From positions 2,480,001 to 2,544,000 of the forward strand of contig JAHCVI010000003.1 in the NCBI GenBank assembly GCA_019096155.1: a stretch of 64,000 nt of DNA, given 5' to 3'. A program made the translations under genes and the position numbers. Each line of letters opens with the position of its first letter. Positions within the stretch are counted from its first letter, which is position 1. Source of the DNA: Staphylotrichum longicolle (Eukaryota > Ascomycota > Sordariomycetes > Sordariales > Chaetomiaceae). Below, piece by piece: positions 58,030-64,000 of this stretch. Under the pieces are notes generated by a model that worked only from the letters and a program-made list of their open reading frames with translations, was not told where the DNA came from and did not search any database.

Positions 58030-59111
58030 CTATAACTCCGCCTGTGTCCTCAAATCCGGCACATCCTCATCGTCGACTTTTCCTTCCTCCTCATCTGCCG
58101 CGTCAACCAGCACTCGACTCCCCGATCCCACCGTGCCCGTGCCGCTTTCAACTCCAACCGCCAACCCGGCAGTATCCCCTACACCCCCCGCCTCCCCTTT
58201 CGCCTCTGACTTCCCCTCGTCCTTGCTCCCAATGATTACGTTCCCTGCGACGAGCATGGCTGCTCCAATCCACCACAGCGGTGGCAACGCCTCAGAAAAG
58301 ATGGCGAAGCCCAAGATGGCGGTGATGACGAAATTCGTGGACGTGTTCATGATGGAGACTTGGGTGGTCGAGTGCCCCCGGGCGAGGGCAGTTGTGAAGA
58401 GAGTCCACATCTATGAGGCATGTCAGAAGCCGTAAAAGTGTGAGAACGGGGTGTGGAATCGTGTTGGGGTGCAGCATTTGTGTGCTGCAGGGTAGAGTTT
58501 GCTAACAGCAAAATGAAAGCGGCAGGCGACGGGGAAGTGAAGTTACTGTCACTTACCACACCGTTGAACACAAGATTCAACCCAAAGAAAGACTGCATCC
58601 ATGTCAGCCTCACGATCCCAAGACCGCCCTAGCAGATGGATAGACACTCCATCCTCAGAGGCATAACCCGATGCAGGACTTACCCCTCTGACAACCAACT
58701 CAACAACACCCTCTACATGCTCCAGCCCCAACACCCTCGCGATCCCCAGCGACAGTTTCGTCGTCAACTCCGTCGTCGTCCTACATGCACCAGGCACCAC
58801 TCATCAGCTCTGCGCCACACACAGCACGCACCTCCAGCACGCAAAACCACAACCCCCCATCCCAAAAACCAATCGATAACTAAGGGGAACGTAGGAACTC
58901 ACAACTTGGCAAAAACACCATTGAACGCCGCGCACCCCCCACTCGCGAGCGCAAACACAATCCACTGGTTCCGCTGCGCCCAGCTCAGGCTCTCGGGCGA
59001 GACAGCAGCAGCAGCAGCCACACCATCCTCGGGCGTCGTCGCCCCGAGCAGCAGCGGCTGTTCTTCATCTGGCTCCTCCATCGACCGGGAAGAAGGACGA
59101 GGGCTCATCAC
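58030..59111 (-). CDS. TMEM42/EamA-like small membrane protein, 240 aa
   Basis: Four exons: 59111-58903, 58780-58684, 58592-58557 (36 bp) and 58410-58030. All phases agree. The cytosolic head MSPRPSSRSMEEPDEEQPLLLG has a di-leucine-like LLL element. The first helix is WIVFALASGGCAAFNGVFAKL, and SFFGLNLVFNGVMWTLFTTAL is the second. TTQVSIMNTSTNFVITAILGFAIFSEALPP and LWWIGAAMLVAGNVIIG are the paired EamA-type helices. These match the half-size drug/metabolite-transporter relative known as TMEM42, whose substrate is unknown. The C-terminal 65 residues are acidic and Gly-rich. The small exon 3 is supported by its position within a conserved helix. Confidence 0.88.
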
Positions 59112-60257
59112 AGCGGCGGCAGCAGGGGCAGCAGCGACGGGCTGCGCCTCATTCTTGACCGAACGCGCAGCTCCTCGCTTTTTCAGGTTTGACCCGGGGC
59201 GGAGGCCGGGATCGGCGGAGGTGGACGTTGTAGCGGGTGGTGTTTTGCGGGGGCGGAGGTGGGCATTGTTTGTGTGTTAAAGTGACAATGAGATGGGAAT
59301 GTGTGATTCGAATGGAGATCCCTTGTTGGGGGCCGTTTTTGCGGATCCGTCGGGGGACGGATGGGACAGATGGGACGGACGGGACGGGTGTGGGTTTCAA
59401 GGGTGGGACAAACACGACCCCGAGAAACCTTGGTTTCAAGGGTTTGAGACCCAACGTGTCGCTGTAATAGGAGGCTGAGAACCGGTTTTGTAATCCTCGG
59501 CCAAATAGGGCTGAGGATTGGGGACCGTTTCCGTTTTCGCTTTGTTGGTTTTGTTGTCATGTAGGTCAAATGCGGATCAATTGGGTTGGAGCTTGGAGAA
59601 TTGATGTTGTTTACACAACGCAGTCCAGATCAATTGTTAGCGGGAATATCCGAGATTCAAGCCAAGACAGCCAACACCATCTCCTGGAAAGGGATACTCT
59701 GTATGAAATACAAGAAAGCGATGATATTTCCTTCGCTCTGTGAAAAATCACAATATTTCGTCCAACTTAAAGCCTTGAAATGACATGGCCGGGGTTGCTC
59801 TCGTCGGAACCGGGTGGATGTTCACGGCAATGGGCCCGTACCTACACCGGAGCTGCATCGACTGTCTGTGTCCGCTCAACCTTAGAGCAGTATCTGCAGT
59901 CAGCCAAAAGCATGGACTGCCCTGTGAGCCGCTGTGTGCTAAAAGCATTTTCTAGGTTGATGCTGCCTAATGAGCCGCTGCCTCTAGTGCAATGATATCC
60001 TTCTCAAGCCATAACGCCGTTCCCTTGATTGCCGACCCGATCTCGCCGATGTGCGCCCATGCAACGCCAGTCATGAACCATTCTCAAAAGAAAAGAAACC
60101 CAATCGAGGTATCAAAGCCCACTTGCTCTGGGAGGCGCCGGTGAAAGGCCAATTGAGGATGGCCGACCCGATGGTTTCCCTCCACCTGCCGCTCCAACTT
60201 CGTCCTCGACTTTCCTGCCAGTCTATTGGGTGGCATGCCAGAGACCGGCTACTTCTG
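59112..60257. other. Intergenic stretch with short tandem repeats
   Basis: 1.15 kb. Three 9-bp units of the type GATGGGACA lie at 59360-59386, and GGTTTCAAGGG occurs twice (near 59394 and 59431). No gene is seen. It contains the TMEM42-like promoter and the 3' flank of TOA2. Confidence 0.5.
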
Positions 60258-60819
60258 CTACTTCTCCTCGTTCTTCTTGGAGCTGCAGCTCACGATCTTG
60301 ACCTTGTCGGCATTGACCATCTGGCCGCCGTTGTCAAGCTTGAACGTGACGTTACGGATCAGGAAGGTCCAGACTTCATCGCAGAAGCGGTAGGTATCGA
60401 GAGACCCCTAGATGCCGAAGCGGAGTCAGTATTGTTCGCCTCTTTTATATGTACCGAGCCCATCCAGACCCAGCCCCAGCCCCTCGGCAGAAGCGCCGAT
60501 GCTCCACCAGAACACCGAAGCAGAAGAGTGGTAATCACCTTGAATGTCAACCGAGCCTTGACCTTCTCCTGCAGAGTCTCGGCGATGACGCGGTCAAACT
60601 GGGTGAGAACCTTCATGGCGAGCTGCGGGTCGATGCGCTCCTGGCCGATCAGCTCGTCCAGGGCATCCGTCAAGGCGACACCGAGGCTATGGGGGGATTA
60701 TGTCAGCCAAAGTGTCCCCTCGTCTCGCCATGCGCGCGAGACTCGTAGGACTGGAGAATGTGGCAGATCTACCTTCCATGCCGATACAAATCGTAATAGT
60801 TATTTGAAGGGTTTGCCAT
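60258..60819 (-). CDS. toa2: Transcription initiation factor IIA small subunit (TOA2), 114 aa
   Basis: Three exons: 60819-60773, 60686-60539 and 60407-60258. The N-terminal four-helix-bundle part is YYDLYRHGSSLGVALTDALDELIGQ, read across intron 1, and continues with RIDPQLAMKVLTQFDRVIAE. VKARLTFKGSLDTYRFCDEVW, read across intron 2, leads into the beta-barrel half (TFLIRNVTFKLDNGGQ, then ADKVKIVSCSSKK). TFIIA gamma stabilises TBP on the TATA box. Its length and both junctions match the family. It is divergent from the V-ATPase gene over 323 bp. Confidence 0.95.
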
Positions 60820-61142
60820 GTTGCCTGGTTCTGTCGCCGTTGATTCCCGGCGGTTTCGCAGCGACTTAGTTGTAGAGGGGCAAGTAAGCCAGAGGATGGG
60901 AGAGTGTTAGGTCAGACGCCTGGAGAAGTGGGTCCGAAATGGTTACATCACGTGGTTGGCTGGACGGTCTGCTGGCTGAGCGGCCTTGGCAGTTGGCGGC
61001 GCCGCAGCAAGCAACGAATCCCCAATCGCGGAACGGGAAAGCTGGAAGCTTGGGAAAGTCGACGACGAGCTTCCGGACAGCGCAGACAACGAACCACCGC
61101 ATCCGCCTGGGCGTTTCAACTAACAGCAAGAAAGCCGACAAG
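60820..61142. promoter_or_regulatory. Compact divergent promoter of TOA2 and V-ATPase c''
   Basis: 323 bp between divergent start codons of two constitutive genes. No TATA box is evident. Confidence 0.5.
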
Positions 61143-62002
61143 ATGAGTTTGAAGTACGGCGTCAGCGGGATAGGGTCGACCCTGGCGGTTGTGGGAGCTT
61201 GTGAGTTGGTCCTGGGAGTCGTTGGTTTGCAGCTTGCGTCAACAGCAAGAGGCTGACGAGTCGTCGTTTTACAGATATGCTCTTCACTGGCAGCGGCGAA
61301 TCTTTCAATGTACGACCATGACCGAACGGCCCTCAACTGCCGTAGACAAACCTGCTCACACGACGAACTCTCTAGGTCGGCGCATTCCTCGAATCCGTCT
61401 CGCCATACGCATGGGCAGACTTGGGCATCGCGCTCTGCATCGGACTGTCCGTCGTCGGGGCTGCATGGTACGCTCTCCAGCATCATCGCCAATCCTCAGG
61501 GTCATAGTAACACTCGAACGTGCGCAGGGGCATCTTCATCACAGGCTCGTCCATCCTCGGCGGGGGTGTGAGGGCGCCGCGAATCCGAACCAAGAATCTG
61601 ATCTCCATCATCTTCTGCGAAGTTGTCGCCATCTACGGCGTCATCATGGCCATCGTCTTCTCAGCCAAGCTGAACCCTCTCAAGGGCGAGGCCGCCTACT
61701 CGGCCGACAGCTACTACACGGGCTATGCGCTCTTCTGGGCGGGCATCACCGTCGGCATGTGCAACTTGATATGTGGCGTTGCCGTCGGTATCAACGGCAG
61801 CGGCGCCGCGCTGGCAGATGCCGCCGATCCCACCCTGTATGTTCTCTGGTTCTACCCCTGGCTCCCCCGAAAGCGGCGCTAACAAACGCTCAGTTTCGTC
61901 AAGATGCTGGTGATCGAAATCTTCAGCTCCGTGTTGGGCCTCTTCGGCCTGATCATCGGGCTACTCGTGTCGAACAAGGCAACCGACTTTGGCAGCGCCT
62001 AA
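61143..62002 (+). CDS. vma-16: V-ATPase proteolipid subunit c'' (Vma16), 200 aa
   Basis: Five exons: 61143-61200, 61275-61309, 61376-61467, 61528-61836 and 61894-62002. The frame is continuous through all junctions. Helices: GVSGIGSTLAVVGAYMLFTG; YAWADLGIALCIGLSVVGAAWG; then GIFITGSSILGGGVRAPRI, the c'' hallmark; LISIIFCEVVAIYGVIMAIV with the proton-carrying Glu; YALFWAGITVGMCNLICGVAV; and VKMLVIEIFSSVLGLFGLIIG. It forms the Vo rotor with subunits c and c' and acidifies the vacuole. It ends ATDFGSA at TAA 62000. Confidence 0.96.
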
Positions 62003-62250
62003 CCGCCCAACCTACACCTTCACACTCACGCAACACATCCTACGAACCATTTACCTTGAATTCAGACTGCGGCGGCAAGCGTGTCTGTGTAGCTTCATTA
62101 CCGGCGTTTTGGAAGAGGGGCAGGGACGGTCAATGGGCATGGTCGGCATCATATCTCAGGTGTAGAAGCTTATTGTACAGAAGAGGTTCGTCAGGTCATA
62201 TATTATTTGGTTATTTCGTGCAATGCTTGCGCAGCTCTCCACGGCTTTGA

Positions 62251-64000
62251 TCACAGGTCGCTTCGTAGGCTTCCCATAAGCAGTGCCTCGACCTTGGCTC
62301 CCTTGCGCAGGGGCTCCGGCCCGCTGGGCATGCAGAGCAGTGCGTTCGCCCCCTTCAAACTGCCGACCTTGGAGCTCCTCTGGCCTCCTGTGCTAGTTGC
62401 GGACAGCACCCCATCGCTGCCAACAGAGACAATCGCCCGGTGATACTCGGGCCGGACCTTGTCCAGGGGGAAATCGTGGGAGAGAACCACTGGCACCCGC
62501 GGCAGCCCCGGCGGCGAGATGCCCGACATCTGGTGCAGTGACGGGAGCACAAACAGGTGGAAGGTCACGAGCGCCGAGGCCGGGTTGCCCGGCAGCGAGA
62601 AGATGACCTTGGACACCCTCTCCCCGGCGTTGTCCTTGACCGGCACCGTCGCGAACGTCGTCGGCTTCCCCGGCTTCATCGCCACGCGCCCGAAATGGAT
62701 GGTCCCGCCCAGCGCCCGCTCAATCGTCGGCTTCAGCAGGTCCAGCTCCCCCATCGACACCCCTCCCGTGGTAATCACCAGGTCCACCCTCCGCAGCGCG
62801 TCTCTCAGCACCTCCTCCAGCGTGCCCGGCTTGTCGCTCGCAATCCCCAAATCCAACACCTCATACCCCGCCTCCCTCGCCGCCGCAATCAGCGTCGGCC
62901 GGTTCGTGTCCCGCACCTCGCCCAACCTCAATCCGCCCGCCCGATCATGCTCCACGATCTCGTCCCCCGTCGACAGCACCCCGACCACCGGCCGCGCGTA
63001 CACGGGCACCTCCCCGACCCCGACAGCCGCAAGCAGCCCAATCTCCCCGCCCACCGCCGTCACCTGCTCCCCCTTCCCCAGCACCCGGCTCCCCTCCGCA
63101 ATATCGCTCCCCACCTCCCGGATGTTCTCGCCCTCCCTTACCCCCTCCGCCAGGATCTCCACCTCCTTCTCCTCGGCCCCGTCCTCCGTCTTGGACACCA
63201 GCACCGTGTCCTCCACCATGATCACCGCCGTCGCGCCGGCAGGCAGCGGCGCGCCCGTGGTGATCCGCGCGATCTGCCCCTCCTTTAGCACTTTCTCGTC
63301 CTCCTCGCCGCCGCCGCCGCCGGAGGCGGAAGCGTGCGACACGGCCACAACGGGGTACACGCCGCGCATGTCGCCGCCGGGGGGCACGACGACGGCGTAC
63401 CCGTCGACGATGCTGGCGCGGAAGGCGGGGACCGGGGCAGGGGCGTGGATGTCGGACGCGAGGACGCTGCCGATCAGGGCCGAGGAGACGCGGGCGGTGG
63501 TGGTCGTGGCGGTGGTGGGCTGCGGGGTGTGCGTGGCGATGAGGGCGAGGGCGTCGGAGACGGGGAGCATGGGGTAGGGGGAGGCGCGGTGGCGGCGGGA
63601 GGGGCCGAGGGAGGGGTCGTTGGAGAGTGGAGATTGGGAGGCGGCGTGGGTGATGGGTATGGTGGCTGGGTGGGAGGTTGTTGGGCGCCGGGGGGCACGC
63701 CCGCTTCTAGTTCGAGCTTTTTCACGCCCCCTGAGTGGAGGGCGCGGGAATCGGCGCCTGCGGCTTGGAGGCAAGCGTGGGGCAGGGTCTTGAGAACTGC
63801 CTGCAGGTTCTCCCTTGCGCCTTTGGGAGAGCCGGGGAGCGTGATGATGACGGTCTGGTTCCGAACGCCGGCGACGGGGCGGGACATCATGGCGAAGGGC
63901 GTGACTGCGAGTGAGGATGCGAGCATGCCGTGGACCAGCCCAGGAGCTTGCTTGTGCAGCAGGACCGAGACAGCCTCGGGAGTCTGGTCGGCGACGGCGA
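62251..64000 (-). CDS. nit-9: Molybdenum cofactor biosynthesis protein, MogA-MoeA fusion (gephyrin/Cnx1 type), C-terminal part; runs off right edge
   Basis: The window holds the end of the MogA-like domain (AVADQTPEAVSVLLHKQAP, PFAMMSRPVAGVRNQTVIITLPGSPKGARENLQ-type motifs) and the whole MoeA-like domain. MoeA motifs: YPMLPVSDALALI, RASIVDGYAV, VGVLSTGDEIVEHD, VRDTNRPTLIAAA, VITTGGVSMGELDLL and IFSLPGNPASALVTFHLF. It ends LLMGSLRSDL at 62251. The protein adenylylates molybdopterin and inserts molybdate, and so is needed for nitrate reductase and xanthine dehydrogenase. The two domains lie in different frames: a base seems missing in the six-G run at 63690-63695, between VKKLE and PTTSHPAT in the linker. 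The start lies beyond base 64000. Confidence 0.93.
   Translation of the reverse strand, partial: RRRRPDSRGCLGPAAQASSWAGPRHARILTRSHALRHDVPPRRRRSEPDRHHHAPRLSQRRKGEPAGSSQDPAPRLPPSRRRRFPRPPLRGREKARTRSGRAPRRPTTSHPATIPITHAASQSPLSNDPSLGPSRRHRASPYPMLPVSDALALIATHTPQPTTATTTTARVSSALIGSVLASDIHAPAPVPAFRASIVDGYAVVVPPGGDMRGVYPVVAVSHASASGGGGGEEDEKVLKEGQIARITTGAPLPAGATAVIMVEDTVLVSKTEDGAEEKEVEILAEGVREGENIREVGSDIAEGSRVLGKGEQVTAVGGEIGLLAAVGVGEVPVYARPVVGVLSTGDEIVEHDRAGGLRLGEVRDTNRPTLIAAAREAGYEVLDLGIASDKPGTLEEVLRDALRRVDLVITTGGVSMGELDLLKPTIERALGGTIHFGRVAMKPGKPTTFATVPVKDNAGERVSKVIFSLPGNPASALVTFHLFVLPSLHQMSGISPPGLPRVPVVLSHDFPLDKVRPEYHRAIVSVGSDGVLSATSTGGQRSSKVGSLKGANALLCMPSGPEPLRKGAKVEALLMGSLRSDL

Noticed and set aside
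1..64000. Secondary-metabolite or defence gene cluster
   Set aside because: Neighbouring genes are mainly unrelated housekeeping functions. A single HeLo-like fusion and one epoxide hydrolase do not make a cluster.
1..64000. Transposon remnants or RIP-degraded blocks
   Set aside because: No AT-rich, TpA-rich long block, terminal repeats or transposase/reverse-transcriptase motifs were seen.

Overview
The window is nuclear DNA of a filamentous ascomycete, most likely a Sordariomycete. The evidence is dense intron-bearing genes, introns mostly of 50-130 bp with GT..AG ends and CTGAC/CTAAC branch sites, GC-rich coding sequence, and typical ascomycete families (DUF3112 membrane protein, Git3-type receptor, proteins with a fungal STAND N-terminal domain, annexin, Vps15, nit-9/cnxE-type Moco protein). 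The closer placement (Sordariales, perhaps Chaetomiaceae) is inference from protein flavour only. I see no transposon, no AT-rich RIP-degraded block, no tRNA or rRNA gene and no CRISPR array.

Layout. 1-18 kb: edge fragment of a probable 2-oxoglutarate oxygenase (-), secreted Ser/Thr-rich protein (-), annexin with a long PYGQ-rich head (+), a 968-residue zinc-finger protein (+), a 764-residue disordered/coiled-coil protein (-), and an epoxide hydrolase gene interrupted by an in-frame TAG (-). 19-28 kb: a HeLo-like/Cdc24-like fusion protein (+), a Git3-type seven-helix receptor with two frame breaks (-), cysteine dioxygenase (-). 28-43 kb: ClC antiporter (-) divergent from a Dpb3/POLE4-like histone-fold protein (+), U2A' (-), Vps15 (-), a single-span SH3 protein (-). 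45-64 kb: DUF3112 membrane protein (-), PP2A catalytic subunit (-), exocyst Exo84 (-) divergent from Tom20 (+), TYW1 (-), a TMEM42-like protein (-), TFIIA small subunit (-) divergent from V-ATPase subunit c'' (+), and the two-domain molybdenum-cofactor enzyme running off the right edge (-).

Most of these are unlinked housekeeping genes, not a cluster. Shared cellular themes are the endomembrane system (Vps15, ClC, V-ATPase c'', Exo84), signalling (Git3-type receptor, PP2A, Cdc24-like protein) and sulfur/Moco metabolism (cysteine dioxygenase, gephyrin-like enzyme).

Points worth a second look: (1) the HeLo-like domain fused to a Cdc24-like CH/DH/PH body; (2) a 135-bp unit repeated in frame across and beyond the stop codon of the histone-fold gene, the TAG lying where a later copy has TGG; (3) a CAG-to-TAG type interruption in the epoxide hydrolase; (4) single-base frame breaks in short GC-rich stretches of conserved genes (Vps15, U2A', Moco enzyme, receptor), which I read mainly as consensus indel errors and which should make readers cautious about calling pseudogenes here. 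All exon boundaries were set by hand from splice motifs and family continuity; none was checked against transcripts or databases.
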